The notes under the pieces are model-generated. The model worked only from the letters and a program-made list of their open reading frames with translations. It was not told where the DNA came from and ran no database searches. Of a stretch of DNA of 64,000 nt, positions 1 to 11,418 are shown piece by piece. Every line of letters begins with the position of its first letter. Position 1 is the first letter of the stretch. The translations under genes were made by a program, and so were the position numbers. Source of the stretch: Sesamum alatum (Eukaryota; Streptophyta; Magnoliopsida; Lamiales; Pedaliaceae); assembly GCA_034509735.1 (NCBI GenBank), contig JACGWO010000008.1, forward strand, positions 16,255,864 through 16,319,863, read 5' to 3'.

Positions 1-1025
1 TCCTATAAGTCATCCCCAACTGGTATGCACACTTACGTAAGTTGCTCTCAACTAGTAGACCTGGTTGCATAAGCCACCACTGGCTAGTGCATGCATCTAA
101 CTCAACCCCCACCAGCTGACACACTCACTCTAGTTTTCAGCTGCCTTCTATTGGCACATATATTTCAACATAATGCTTATAAAGCCTACTTGGCTAAGTT
201 GCTATGAGTTTTGTCCTTACTCCTTTGCAGTGAGATGTATTATCTCTTACTAAATCACATCTTTCTCACTAATAATAGGAACATCAGGATCCGCCCTGCT
301 GGTATGTAGCAGGATTGGAACAACACAGCAGGATTCGCCCTGCTGGCGCACAGTAGGATCAAAACAGCACAGTAGGACCTTCCCTGCTCAGGTAGCGCTA
401 GACCCTTGCTATTCTTCGTAGGACTATTCCATCATACTCCAGCCCAGTAGGGTCTTCCCTCGTGATCAGCCCAGGTAGAGAGCTCTTGTGCTAACAATAA
501 ACATGTATATTTAATCCTACTCCATCAGTGTGACAGCAAGTCTCACATTACTAGGGGGTGATGATACCCCATACATATCCATGTTATAAGCCCAAGAGCA
601 AGCAGTGCACTATCGAGCAGAATAGCCCAACAGGCCAGGCTCATTTGGCCAAAAACAGTAAAACATTCATACATAAGGCCCCTTTTGTAATCTCTCACCT
701 AGCAGGCCCATGGAAAAGCCTCGTACAACAAAGCCTAGTCATCATACAGAAGAGATTCCATGATGTACAAGTGGCTGAAACGTGGGGACATGTCATATCA
801 AAATATCTTATCCAAATTCTTAAAGGGGTGGCCGGAATCCGGATTTTTCTCAGCAGATAACCACTTCCCGAAAAAGGTGGCAGACCTGGCAAGGTTCAGT
901 CAGACAGTCTTATCTCCTTCAATTCCTATCCAATTCTCTTGAAGTTTGTTGGAGAAGATAGCTGACTGGTCAGGATTTCCAACGGCATATGGCTCTCAAG
1001 AGCACTCCCGCAAAATCGGACGAGC
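1..1025. other. Unassigned repeat-like DNA, possible LTR start at 562
   Basis: I recognise no gene here. Positions 280-470 contain a degenerate repeat of a CAGCAGGATYCGCCCTGCTGG-like unit, some copies being short palindromes. At 553-562 a purine-rich tract (TAGGGGGTGA) precedes TGATACCCC, which resembles a polypurine tract followed by an LTR start, but no matching second LTR is visible. The segment ends at the target duplication of the solo LTR that begins at 1026. Retrotransposon origin is an inference only. Confidence 0.3.
1021..1025. repeat. Target-site duplication CGAGC, left copy
   Basis: CGAGC directly precedes the solo LTR at 1026-3226 and recurs directly after it at 3227-3231. Ty1/copia integrases generate 5-bp duplications, so this pair marks the insertion boundaries. 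Confidence 0.85.
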
Positions 1026-3226
1026 TGAAGGGAAGTGGATCGGGTTGGGAATGCGGCAGAAGCGCGATGGAGATAAAAATGTGGGGAATAAAAGAATTTA
1101 AATCGCGTTCAAAGGGTGTGCCTTTAAAGGTTCCCGAGATATCGGTATATAAACATATAATACAAACATGTATATAACAATTAACCGTTCATGACTATGA
1201 AATAAAAGAGGAAAAAAAGAACATAAACATTATACCTTTCTCAATTTTCTACTCCGATCGGCTAAACACGTTGATCTCCTCCCGACGTTCATCCACGCGA
1301 GGCCTCAATGTAGAGACCCTTTAACGTAGTCCACACCACACTGGGAGAGATCACATTTTTCTTGCTAGAGAAAAACGGATCTAGAGGGATGAAATTGAAG
1401 AAGGGATTATACTATCAAATTAGTGTTCTTTCCTGATCTTACGTTGTTCTTCAATTGATCCTAGATCAATGAAGCAATAAAGAGGATTTAGAGAGTAGAG
1501 AGAGAGGGGCCGAAAATGGCTTGAGAGAGTGTGTAGAGAGTGTTCTTCTTTTTCCTAGAAAAAGATGAATAATAAAACTCTTGTCTTTGATGATAATATA
1601 TACACATATATATACTTTAGTAAAGTGATTATTGGAATGTGTCTAGGTTCATCCAAGGAAGTCTAGATACATTTCAATCAATCCCTATTAATCATTAATC
1701 AAGCCTACCGTTTCATAAGGTATGATTTAACCATACCAAGTGAAAGAGGCTTGATTGGAATTGATTTGTCTCTTCCTAAAAGAAACAAGTCAACTTGTCA
1801 TCAAAGGCCTTCATGGCCGATTTTAGTGCTTCCAAAAGAAGTAATTTTTGGCCATCCCAGTTTAGAAAAAGTCCAACTTCTTTTCATTCCAAAATGGAAT
1901 TAACACCTCTCTTGGGTCAAGATATAATAGACCAGATTTTATTGTAATCCAATTACAATAAGCCCGAGAATTAAATCATATTTAATTCATGGTCAAATTA
2001 AATAATTTTCATTAATCTTTTAATCCAATTAAAAGATCTAAGTTTTGGTTCTCTACTTAATCGATAAATTCCATTTACCGATAAAATAAGGGCCCGATAC
2101 AATATCGGCCCGTCCATCCAATGGACAATCCCATAAGTAATCCAATTACTTATCATCCTTTGAAATTGACTCCAAGTTAATTCCTTCACCTACTCGGTGA
2201 TTTGTGTGTGATCCTTTAGGTTCACCCTCAGCTAGACTTGCGCTCGTGTCCAACAAAAGCCTGTCACCATGGGTGGCTGTCTAGCAACGGTCTATGGCAC
2301 TAGAGACTAGGTGAATGTTGGCGTGAACATTTAGGCGTCGATTCCGTACAGGTATTGTCCTACTGTCGACCGTCTCCCGGTCTTAGTCTAGGGTATGGAA
2401 TTGGGTGTCGGTTCCCATCCTTGACTAGGCGTTTATGCTTAATACTCGAGATGCGTTTACTCTATCGATCAACGTAGGAAATCATTTCCTACTTTATCAA
2501 TTGCTATGGCCATAGACTTCTAAAGTCTAAACCATCTCAGAGCGCATAGGAGACATCACCGTCATATACTGACGGGGAACAGATCCTATCTTGGAATCCA
2601 CCTTCTCGCTACATACTCCAACTGCACTAGACAAGGCTTATGATAACCATCTTATAGTATGATCAGTTCTCGCCAAATCCAAGATACAGTCTTCGTATGC
2701 ACGTGACTGCCAGGATTCATCAAGTCCGAAGACTAAAATACTATCGGAACTAGAATTCTAGTCATACCAACCAAGCCTCCAAGGCTTCCATATGACGATT
2801 CCTGCGAGACAATTCAGTTGGTCGACCACCTTGTCAACTAACACACTAAAATTGCATAGACGATCTTTGTATGTTGCCGATGAAACTCGGCACTCACCCA
2901 GGAATGCAATACTTAGTGCAAGTCTCAATAGGACACTCGGTGCTCAGTCTCGAGGTCCTCGACTTGGAACATTTCAGACCAACCCTTAGGAGTTGTTTTC
3001 ATAGCCGCCATCCAATACGCAGCCCAACTACATGGATTATCCAATTGGTTTGTGGGCATTTGTTGTGACGTTGAAACGCCATTTAATGTTAGTAGTAAGC
3101 ACAACAAACCCAGTGCCAGTGATGAATACTTACTCTATTCATCAGGATAATATTGTTGTAATAAAGATTGACGAATAGTTCCCAAAACCGCCAATGCAAT
3201 TGGCTTTCTGGTCACCTATTCTAACA
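1026..3226 (-). mobile_element. Solo LTR of a Ty1/copia family, minus orientation, 5-bp TSD
   Basis: The 2201-bp segment reads, on the minus strand, from TGTTAGAATAGGTGACCAGA (ending at 3226) to the CA at 1026. It is homologous along its length to the 3' LTR of the copia element at 47501-49736 and to the solo LTR at 52662-54822. Shared landmarks include the CACCCATGG-type block near 2265-2275, the GTCCACACCACAC block near 1330 and the GCAGAAGCGCGATG block near 1054, which also recurs at 63759. CGAGC flanks both ends. No internal region is attached, so it is a solo LTR left by LTR-LTR recombination. Confidence 0.85.
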
Positions 3227-3576
3227 CGAGCCCCTGTAAAATCACTAACTATGCAGTTATTTTTCAAGTAACATATTCTTCACTTCACTACTTGACTATA
3301 ATTCGAATTCTCTCTATTTTTTTCAGCTGTTTTCAGCTCACCACACACAATCTATCACTAAAAAATAGTTTTTCACCATTATTCTCACTTATTTCAAGTT
3401 TTTTCATTTTATTTTATCAGTAAGAACACTGCTACATAAGTAACAGAATGCTAACCCCTCATTCTAGGTTAGTCTCACATCAATCTTGGGATTTTCGTGA
3501 ATGTCCCTTGACTTGTGGTGCTGCTGAATTTTCAAACGAAACATGTAAGCAAATTTCTTTACAAAATTATAAATTA
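3227..3576. other. AT-rich stretch without a recognisable gene
   Basis: This lies between the solo LTR and the MITE at 3577. It starts with the right CGAGC duplication. It is T-rich and contains no open frame with protein-like content. Its last 40 bases show weak similarity to the gypsy LTR on the opposite strand near 50480, so part of it may belong to that LTR remnant. Confidence 0.4.
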
Positions 3577-3998
3577 GGGTAAATTACAGCCGCCTCCCCT
3601 GAGGTTTGGCATAATTACAAACACCCCTCATTGTTTGAAAAATTACAAATACCTTGCTCAGGTTTGTAATTTTTAACCAAAGGCTAGAAATTGACCATTT
3701 TGCCTTTTTTTTAATTAAAATTTAGAAAAATTAGTCGATGCAAATTGCATTATTGCTCTATTGTGTAAAAAACTTAAGAAACATCTCCTTGCGCATTGTA
3801 GTCCAAACAAATTTTAAGAATTAAATAAAAATAATTCAATGTATAAGAGCATTTTGGTTAGTTCACCCATAAAAATAGATAGAAATAGGTTATTTGTTAG
3901 ACGGTTACAAACCTCAAGGGGGTATTTGTAATTTGTAATACATTGAGAAGGTATTTGTAATTATACCAAATCTCAGGGGAGGTAGCTATAATTTATCC
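3577..3998. mobile_element. Mutator-type MITE, copy A, 9-bp TSD TATAAATTA
   Basis: The two ends are long imperfect inverted repeats: GGGTAAATTACAGCC at the left, and on the opposite strand GGATAAATTATAGCT from the right. Both continue through CCTCCCCTGAG and a TAATTACAAA block for about 70 bp. TATAAATTA occurs at 3568-3576 and again at 3999-4007. A 9-bp duplication with long inverted ends is typical of Mutator-like non-autonomous elements. There is no open reading frame inside. The same family recurs at 10689, 11419, 16838 and 18051. Confidence 0.8.
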
Positions 3999-4415
3999 TA
4001 TAAATTATTTAGGATTTTAATATTATTTAATTAGTGCATTTATTAAATGTAATTTCTACTATCTAAATTAATACTTAATAAAAAAATTTAATTAATTTGA
4101 TTATTTATAAATCGGCAATTGTTAAATATTCAATTTGAAACAGGGGTATTATAGCCAATAATTGAAATTACATAATTTATTAGATTTAGTTTTTGTTATA
4201 ATTGATTTACTCAATTTAATCAGGCTTATTAACCAAGTACTTAATTATATTTATTGGTGTATAACAGTGATGAATTAACAAAAACTAATGGAAATATTGG
4301 ATAATTATTTTTAAAAAATATTAAAAAATTATATTTGAGAAATATTATATTTATTAAAAAGGAATATGAGATTTTTGAGATAATTTAATTTAGGGATGTT
4401 ATAAGACTGGTAGTT
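3999..4415 (+). mobile_element. Ty3/gypsy LTR remnant, left part
   Basis: This AT-rich segment matches the reverse complement of about 50040-50440, which lies just beyond the 3' end of the chromodomain gypsy element. Shared blocks include ATTTAATTAGTG, a TATATTTGAGAAATA block and GAATATGAGATTTTTG. The homology stops at 4415, where a LINE is inserted, and resumes at 9588, so this is one LTR split in two. Confidence 0.7.
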
Positions 4416-5160
4416 GAAGTGATTATATATTAAAAATGGAAACTCTCTATTCTCTCTCCTCATTGGCTAACCTAGCATTGATGGTGGTACGGCGGCGCAC
4501 GTTGGGTCTGGAACGGAGGAGGATGGCGAGGTATCGCGGCAGTATAATTTCTCTAAGTTTTGTGAACTTGCGGAGCGGGTGATAAGGGAGGGGCACACTT
4601 AGTCTTTGTCGATTCTTGAGCATTTCCGTACGAGGCGGAGGGAGAAGTACGGTTACACATCGGTTGGGACTTCGTCGGCTGTTATGGGGCGCTGATGGAG
4701 GTCTCGGCCTTACCTTTACGTACTAAGGCATTGTGTGGTGATGCACTCAGATAGTCATAGGGTTTCGCCGCTTAGGATTTTACCTTCCTTGCAGCCTGAG
4801 GTAACACCGCCGGAAGGGGTGTATCCAGTGGTGAACAAATCAACTGATCGACAACAGAAGGGAGGGGAATAGCCCGAGGTATTCATTGTTTTTGTACGCC
4901 TAAAAAAGACCCCCTCCATGCATGCAGATCCTAGTGTAGAAGCGTTTAACAAGTCCTCTCACAAAACTTTGATGTTTGTTCAACCTGAGCCCCAGAAAGG
5001 GGAATAGTGGTGTGTCCGACAGCGGATATGGTCGCTAGTGGTGCCCGATGGTGGTAGTCTACGACGGTGGGGTATTTTGTCGGGAGGAAACCCTATTTTT
5101 ATCAATGAGGAGCCTTTGTGGAATCTAGTTGGAAGGGTGTTGGGGATGTGGTAGCATCGC

Positions 5161-5712
5161 AAAATGGCTTTTACTTCTTCATGTTTAACTCCTCTACGGC
5201 TATGGAGGTGGTCATTGAGGGGGGGGCATGGCTATTCTAGGGCCAGCTGATTGTGACTCCAGAAATGGGAGCCGAGAATGAACCTTCAACGACGAGTACA
5301 CAAGATGATTTCGGTGTGGATAAAACTGCGTGATTTGCCAGTAGAGTATTGGACGGATGACGGTTTGAGCGTAGTAGCGAGTGGCATTGGGAGGCCTGTC
5401 TATCAGGATTTGATTACAAGAACAAGCGCTCGAGTGGATTATGCTAGAATGTGGGTTATGGTTGACTTCAATGCTACACTGCCAAAGCACGTTGTCCTTG
5501 TGCACCTGTCCAGCGGTGGGGATGGAGGGGGCACTTGCAAAGTTGATATTGAGTACGAGTGGCTCCCTAAGAAATGTAGAAGGTGTGAGTCCTTGGGACA
5601 TGACGATGCGCACTGCCCCCGGGAGAAGAGATCGAATTTGAGGATCAGGGCCGTTCAAGTGTACGTGCAAAAACCATCTACGCGAGGTGGTGTGCCGGAG
5701 AATAGGGAATAG
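5161..5712 (+). pseudogene. LINE ORF1-like protein (DUF4283-type with CCHC zinc knuckle), broken
   Basis: In this family the first ORF encodes an RNA-binding protein that coats LINE RNA. The longest open part starts at 5278 and includes a segment reading SVWIKLRDLPVEYW, typical of DUF4283-type proteins. A CX2CX4HX4C zinc knuckle (CRRCESLGHDDAHC) lies at about 5575-5616. Upstream, at 5161-5277, the expected domain continues in another frame and contains an in-frame TAG, so the gene is dead. The antisense open frame over the same interval is a shadow. Confidence 0.7.
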
Positions 5713-5895
5713 AGGGGGTAGCCGCATGGCGGAGCAAGGCCTTCGCATTCTGTGGGGGCAAGGTGGAGTAGGGAGCCGGAGGGGAAGGGAAATGAGATAG
5801 TAGTGTACAACACCTTTGCAGCTTGCAGGAAGACTCGGAGGGTATACATGAAGTGACTTAGGGCCCTAATGAACGCAGCCCTTCTCTGGGGTTGA

Positions 5896-6390
5896 CATGA
5901 TCAATGTTGCTTCCTGGAACGTACGAGGTCTTAATAAATAAAACCATCAGTGTGTTGTAGCGGATCTTATTTATGAGTTTAGATTGGGTAGTTGGAAACA
6001 CGGGTGGCAGGAGCAAATGTTAGTAAGGTACAACAAGGTGTCAAGGGCACATGGAAATGGTTTACAGATTATGGCGGGGGACCAGGCAACCGGATTTGGC
6101 TGGGTTGGGATGATGGGGTTGTTTCAGTGGAGGTGTTGGAATCGTATGAGCAACTATTTCATTGCTCCGTCAGGCACCATCATTTTGGGCGTACTGTGTT
6201 TATATCTTTCATATACGGGGCAAACGAGTTGGCTTCTCGATGGGGCCTTTGGGATAGAATAACATGTATTGCGGTTCATATGGAGGAGGCGGATTGTATA
6301 TTAATAGGGGGTTTTAATGCTATTTTGGACATGAGTAAGGTTACAGGGGCGATGACTGATTTGTCAGTGGGCATGACTGAGTTCTAGGCT
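5896..6390 (+). pseudogene. LINE endonuclease domain, broken
   Basis: The typical start of plant LINE ORF2, MINVASWNVRGLNK, appears at 5897-5938 and is followed at once by a stop. The domain continues in another frame from 5992, with GTWKWFTDYG and CILIGGFNAILD segments matching the EEP-type endonuclease that nicks target DNA. The final catalytic part after 6390 is scattered across frames. The enzyme would be inactive. Confidence 0.7.
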
Positions 6391-6963
6391 TCCCTGACCG
6401 CGACTAGCCTATCTACCTTGGCCGTGAAGGGTTTCCAATTCTCGTGGCACAATGGAAGTGTGGGGACGCGGAGCCAATGGAAGCGGCGTGAGAGAATGGT
6501 GCTTAACGAGTACTGGCTGATGTCATAGCCTGATAGCTTTTATGAGTGTGGCACCCGACACACTTCAGACCAAAGCCTCGCTCATTTCTGGGCAATACAC
6601 GTGCCGTTTTCAAGAAATCAAGGGCTATTTCAGTTTGATAATTTCATGGCAAGAGAGGTGGATTTTTTTTAGAATGGTGACAGCCACCTGGCAAAATCAG
6701 ATTCAAGGGTCCCCATGTACTCAATTGTGTGCAAATAACAGACACTCAAAGGGTTTTTCCAAGCGAAATGGCAGCAAGGAAGGATATAGCACTCAATGCT
6801 CAACAAGCAGGTGAGTTCCTGGATATTGTCCAACTCCTCCACCGATTCCATCATTCCAATTCTCTCCTTGAGTTGGAGCAGGTGTGTCGATTGGTCTATT
6901 CTCGTGTCGTGACCCAAGAGCAGATATGCTGTGACAACGAGCGAAAATGATTTGGTTTGAAAA

Positions 6964-8330
6964 ATGGTGAATCAGTGTTCGTGGTTTTTCTTCCAGAAAG
7001 TGGCGGTGAGGATAGCAAGGCAGCACATCCATATACTGCATGCTGCAAATGAGGAGGTGCTCCATGAGCCGGCTTACATTGCGACAGAGATCACAGATTA
7101 CTATCATTCCTTGCTTGGGGGTTCTTGGGATAAAAAGGCAGTCTCCTTGGACCATCTGTTGGACCATTTCATAGGAAGATTATCTGGTACGGATGCAGAG
7201 GCCATAGTGCAGCTGGTTTCCTCGGTGGATATAAAGGGCACGCTATTTGCTATCTCGGATGATAAGGCGTCGGGACCCGGTGGATTCATGGTATACTACT
7301 TCAAGAGCTTTTGGGTAGTAGTGGGAGGGGATGTCTTTGCTGCCATTAAAAATTTCTTCTCTTCTTGGAAGCTCATCCGCCAGACTAATGCTACACTTAT
7401 CACTCTTGTGCGGATGGTTGCGCTCCTTCTCTTCGTAGCACTATTTGGTTCGATCTCATGTTGTAATATATTGTATAAAATTATCTCAAAGATCTTGGTG
7501 GAGAGACTTAAGGTGTCCCTCTCTAGATTGGTCGATCCATCACAAAATGCATTCATTCTGGGCTGATTGACAATATTCTTCTAGCTCAGGAGCTGCTTTT
7601 TGGCTATTATCGGGCTAACCTCCCACCAAGATGTGCCATCAAAATTGACATCTGAAAGGCATATGATTCGATAGATGGGTCCTTCCTATTTGTTGTGTTG
7701 AAGGTGATGGGATTTCATGCGACTTTCATTGCATGGATTGAGGAGTGCATCACAACGGCCTCATTCTCGGTTTTTATCAATGGACAGCCACACGAGTTTT
7801 TCCAAGGAGCTCGAGGGTGAGGCGGGGGATCCCCTATCCCCGTATCTTTTTGTCCTTGTCATAGAAGCCCTTCATACTATTCTTAAAGCTAAGACGCTTA
7901 TCTCACTGGCATTTGAGCTCCACTGGCACTGTGACCACCTGAGGCTTTTCATGCTTAGCTTTGCAGACGACTTACTGTTGTTCTCGGCTGCCTCTCCTAG
8001 CTCGGTGAAGGTGTTGAGGGAGGGCCTGGAAGAGTTTGCCGCGCTATCTGGCCTTTAGCCTAACCCAGAAAAAGTCAACTTTTCATCTCTAAAGTCGTTG
8101 CTCCACTCGCCGCAGAGTTGAGTTCAGTTGCGGGGATAGCCCTCTCGTCGCTTCTAGTTCGCTATCTAGGCGTCCCCATGGTCCACTCACGGCTAATGAT
8201 TGCTGACTGTCGCCTGATCTTACTGAAGCTTGACAAGAGGATACATGGGTGGAGCTCGTCAACGCTGTCTTATGTAGGGCGCTTGCAATTTATAATATCT
8301 GTGCTTATGGCCATGTGCTAATACTGGGCT
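6964..8330 (+). pseudogene. LINE reverse transcriptase, broken
   Basis: RT fragments occur in the expected order but in several frames: DDKASGPGGF near 7256, the SQNAFILG block near 7540-7563, a KAYDSIDG block near 7656 preceded by an in-frame TGA, and the catalytic FADD box at 7960-7971 (LSFADDLLLFSA). In an active enzyme this domain makes cDNA from LINE RNA at the nicked target. Stops at 7564, 7651 and 8056 and frame changes show decay. Confidence 0.75.
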
Positions 8331-8949
8331 TCGGTTTTTATTCTCCCCAAGAGGGTGGTTAGAGAAATTACGGCTAAGCTGCGTAAGGTTCTGTGGCAAG
8401 GCTCGAGTGGTGGTGTTTGTGCGAAAGTGGCATGGTCCCAAGTGTGGCTTGACGTCTCTTAAGGAGGGCTGGGCAAACATCCCAAGTGTGCGAAAGCTGC
8501 GTAAGCCTCTCACGATGTTGAACCTTGCAATGATGAAGAGATTGTTTTTGGGACGTGGTGACTTGTGGGCCTAATTCCATTTAGTTCAGTGTATACATCA
8601 GTACCGCTTGGCAAATAAGACTATTTCGACGACAAGCAAGAATGTCGGGTCTTGGGGATGGCGTAAGCTCCTCAAGCAGAGGCAAGTGTTTCTATAGGGA
8701 TTGGTGAACCAAGTTAGCGAGGGGGACAAAATCAGTATATGGCAGGATCAGTGGCATGGTCTCGGGGTCCTATTGCACTGTCCTTGATGGCCCTGCACGG
8801 ACGGGCCTCCAAAAGCACTACATGCTGCAAACCATTATTGGGGGAGGACAGTGGCAGTGGCCACCGGAAGTGGGACTCGAATTCCCAGCTATTCTTGGCT
8901 AGCTTCCAGCTATTGCCCCGGGCCTAGACATGATTCACTAGAGGGTGGT

Positions 8950-9465
8950 TCAGGGTTCTACAATATGCAAGAGGGACTACGCCTGTTCGGGAAGTTTGGT
9001 CCCCTAACACCGTGGCATATCCTTCTAAAGAGCTGCTTAAGATTCCCAGGAATTCCTTTATTTTGTGGCTCGCCATCTTTGGAAAGTTGAGCGCCATAGA
9101 TCGACCATGGTTGAGTCACTTAGACCAGCGTTGCTGCCTTTGTGAGCAAGGGCTTGCTGAGACGCACTGACACCTCTTCTTCGACTGTGCGTATGATGTG
9201 CTTGCATGAAGGCGATTAGGAGGTGAGTGAAATTCCCTTGGTCGTTTCGGGACTGGCGGCGTGGGGTGTCATGGGCTGTAAGGAGATGGAAGTTGAAGCA
9301 TATTATTAACCACTCTTACAGGTCATTTCTTGGTTCGATTGTGTACCATATTTGGCGTGAGCAAAACTGCAGGAAGTATCAAGATTGGGGGGTTGCTTCG
9401 GAGACCCTCGCCTTGCTCATCATCGAGCAGATGAGATGTCAATACTTTGCTTGTCCTTAACTGAT
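8950..9465 (+). pseudogene. LINE C-terminal zinc-binding region (zf-RVT-like), broken
   Basis: This follows the RT in the usual LINE order. Fragments resembling the zf-RVT domain lie near 9040-9200 (a CCLCEQ segment and an HLFFDCA segment), and the family-typical IVYHIWREQN block lies near 9340. All are in different frames. The 3' end of the element follows with an A-rich tail. Confidence 0.6.
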
Positions 9466-9587
9466 TCTCTACATTATAGAGCTTTGTATAGATTGTGGCG
9501 TATACCATGGCCGTAGCTTCCTTGGCGAGGCCCTATACTTGTATGATACCATTTATTTTAATAAAATTTACCGTTACCCAAAAAAAA

Positions 9588-9727
9588 TGGTAGTTATAAA
9601 AATATTAGGGGTTTGATAAATAAATTATTATGAGTTAATTGATAAATTAGATTATATACCTAAAAAGCTTTGAATGTCTAGTTATTTAGAAGAAAATGGA
9701 GTGGAGGTTTGAATTTTGATATAAATG
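9588..9727 (+). mobile_element. Ty3/gypsy LTR remnant, right part
   Basis: It begins with the right TGGTAGTT duplication of the LINE and continues the LTR interrupted at 4415. Blocks such as TATGAGTTAATTGATAAATT and GAATGTCTAGTTATTTAGAA match the reverse complement of 49885-49975. Similarity ends near 9727. Confidence 0.75.
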
Positions 9728-10250
9728 AAATATTTTCTTGTTACCCTTTAAAATCCCATGGAATGGTTTTATTATGGCTGGCTATACTTGAACAATTGTC
9801 TACCTTGACTAGCCATGGTGGCAGCAGGTTGATCAAAATTGTATTCTGTGTGACGCATACCAATTTGAAATGCATAAGCACCTCTTTTTTAGTGCTATTT
9901 CTCTAGGCAATGTTTCTTAGTGCTCCAATGAGAGGTTCGATTCTAGTGGCCTGGGTGTCAGTGACAAACGGGAATTCAATGGACTAGTAAGAGGTGGAGG
10001 GCATGCATCTCTTGAAGGTTGCAGCTTAGGCAACACTTGCTTCGTGTGTCTATCACATATGGATGGAACATAACAAGAGGCGGTTTGAAGGAGAGTCCCA
10101 TAGTCCAAAATTTAGAAGATAGCTTGGGGTTCTGATTAAGTTATAGGGCGGTGTATTCGAGCCTATTGATTGTTGTATTCTTTCATTCATTATTTATAGG
10201 GTCATGCTCCACTTCGGTTCACTTTTGGGAAGGACCATTTTCTACTACAA
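9728..10250 (+). pseudogene. Fragment of a second LINE 3' region (zf-RVT-like)
   Basis: Read on the plus strand, short segments resemble the end of a LINE ORF2: CDAYQFEMHKHLFF near 9850, and VYHIWMEHNKRRFEG near 10048-10092, which parallels the VYHIWREQN block of the neighbouring LINE. Frames are broken and no RT is attached. It is probably a 5'-truncated or recombined LINE relic. Confidence 0.5.
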
Positions 10251-10688
10251 AATATCATAACGGAATTGGCAGCTTTCGTACGGAGAAGCTCCAAAAAGCA
10301 AGGGCGCTAAGCGAGTGATTAACTGCCTAGTTGGCAGGCAGGAACGAAACTACAGCTAGAGCGCAAACAGGGGGGCAACACCTTAGTCGACTCCTAGCCA
10401 GTTCCTCGGAAGCCCAAAAAGCATGAGGGGAACTGGCATAGCTGAGACTAAGGGGTTGCTCCCCTAGAAATTTACCATTAAAAAAAATAAAATTGCATTA
10501 TTAAAGTCTGAGATTTTTTCTTAAGAGTTTGGATTTTAAATAATGAAACAAATGAAGAGTTTTTTTAAGTGATTGTTCAAATTTATAATATAGTTTAATT
10601 TGGTCTTATAAGAACATACATAAATAAAATTGATTGAGTCAAATTGAAGTAAAGTCGAATAGAAGACATATTTTCTTATTTATTTTAA
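10251..10688. other. Hairpin-rich stretch with A-rich tail, no gene
   Basis: No protein-like frame is present. The notable content is a 97-bp imperfect hairpin at 10369-10465, followed by an A-rich run near 10479-10490, then AT-rich DNA to the next MITE. Confidence 0.5.
10369..10465. repeat. Imperfect inverted repeat (arms about 38-41 bp)
   Basis: The left arm (10369-10407, starting AGGGGGGCAACACCTTAGTC) pairs with the right arm (10425-10465), whose reverse complement starts AGGGGAGCAACCCCTTAGTC. Both arms contain a GCCAGTTCC block. The loop is about 17 nt. It could be a structured RNA, the end of a small retroposon, or chance palindromy from a decayed element. Confidence 0.6.
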
Positions 10689-11104
10689 GGGTGAATTCAA
10701 TTATCTCTCTTGAGGTTTGGCATGATTATAGATATTTCCTCATTGTTTCAAAAATTACAAATACCCCCCTGAGAAGTCTAACAAATAACTCATTTTCATC
10801 CATTTTTATGAGTGACCTGACCAAAGTGCCCTTATACAAATTGAATAATTTTTTAAATTTTTTTTAAAAAAAATTGAACAAAAAGCACAGGGAGAGGTTT
10901 CTTACGTTTTTCACACAAATGCGCAATAATGTAATTTATCTCGACTGATTTTTCTACAATTAAAAATAATCAAGGACAAAATGGACCATTTGAGGACATT
11001 GGTTAAAAATTACAAATATAAGGAGGATATTTATAATTTTTCAAACAACAAGAAGGAATCTGTAATTATTGTCAAATATCAGGGAATGTCATTGTAATTC
11101 ATCC
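10689..11104. mobile_element. Mutator-type MITE, copy B
   Basis: It has the same layout as copy A: GGGTGAATTCAATTA at the left, CTTGAGGTTTGGCATGATTA further in, and GTAATTCATCC at the right. A central part with short direct similarity to copies A and D lies between. The flanking duplication is not clear here, so this is an older copy. Confidence 0.65.
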
Positions 11105-11418
11105 TTATTAATGACAATTATATATGTTGAAATAAGAGAATATCGGTGCTTTAAACTTGATTTACTAAGACCTCTTTTACTTTGAGTGAGGTGATTGGTA
11201 TAGGATAGATTGACTTGTGGCTAATTTTGTGATAGCTCTTGAACTCATAGTAATGTATCATGTTTACATCTTTTTATCGTAGTAGGAATTTAGCCTTGAT
11301 TGTGTTGTAAATTGTCTACTATTGTATATTTAAATAAAGGATTAGGTGGGGATACGTCAAAAACCCCTATAATAGGACAAAAATGTTGTTTTTTTTTTTT
11401 GTCCGTTGAAAATAATTA
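11105..11418. other. AT-rich intergenic DNA
   Basis: Nothing gene-like is seen between the two MITEs. A poly-T run lies at about 11388-11400. The last 9 bases (AAATAATTA) are the left target duplication of the next MITE. Confidence 0.5.

Larger units (their letters stand above)
4416..9587 (+). mobile_element. Decayed L1-type LINE, full-length or nearly so, 8-bp TSD
   Basis: The element reads on the plus strand in the usual plant LINE order: ORF1-like protein with a CCHC knuckle, apurinic endonuclease, reverse transcriptase with an FADD box, a zinc-binding domain, then a short A-rich tail at 9540-9587. TGGTAGTT occurs at 4408-4415 and 9588-9595. The sequence on either side joins into one gypsy LTR that can be aligned to an uninterrupted copy near 49880-50110 on the minus strand, which confirms both boundaries. 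Many stops and frameshifts break every reading frame, so it cannot be autonomous. Confidence 0.8.

Noticed and set aside
250..480. A CRISPR-like array from repeated CAGCAGGAT units
   Set aside because: Repeat units are irregular in length and spacing, spacers are not distinct, and the DNA is plant nuclear.
5212..5748. 178-codon minus-strand open frame
   Set aside because: Antisense to the LINE ORF1, which has clear DUF4283-type and CCHC content on the plus strand.
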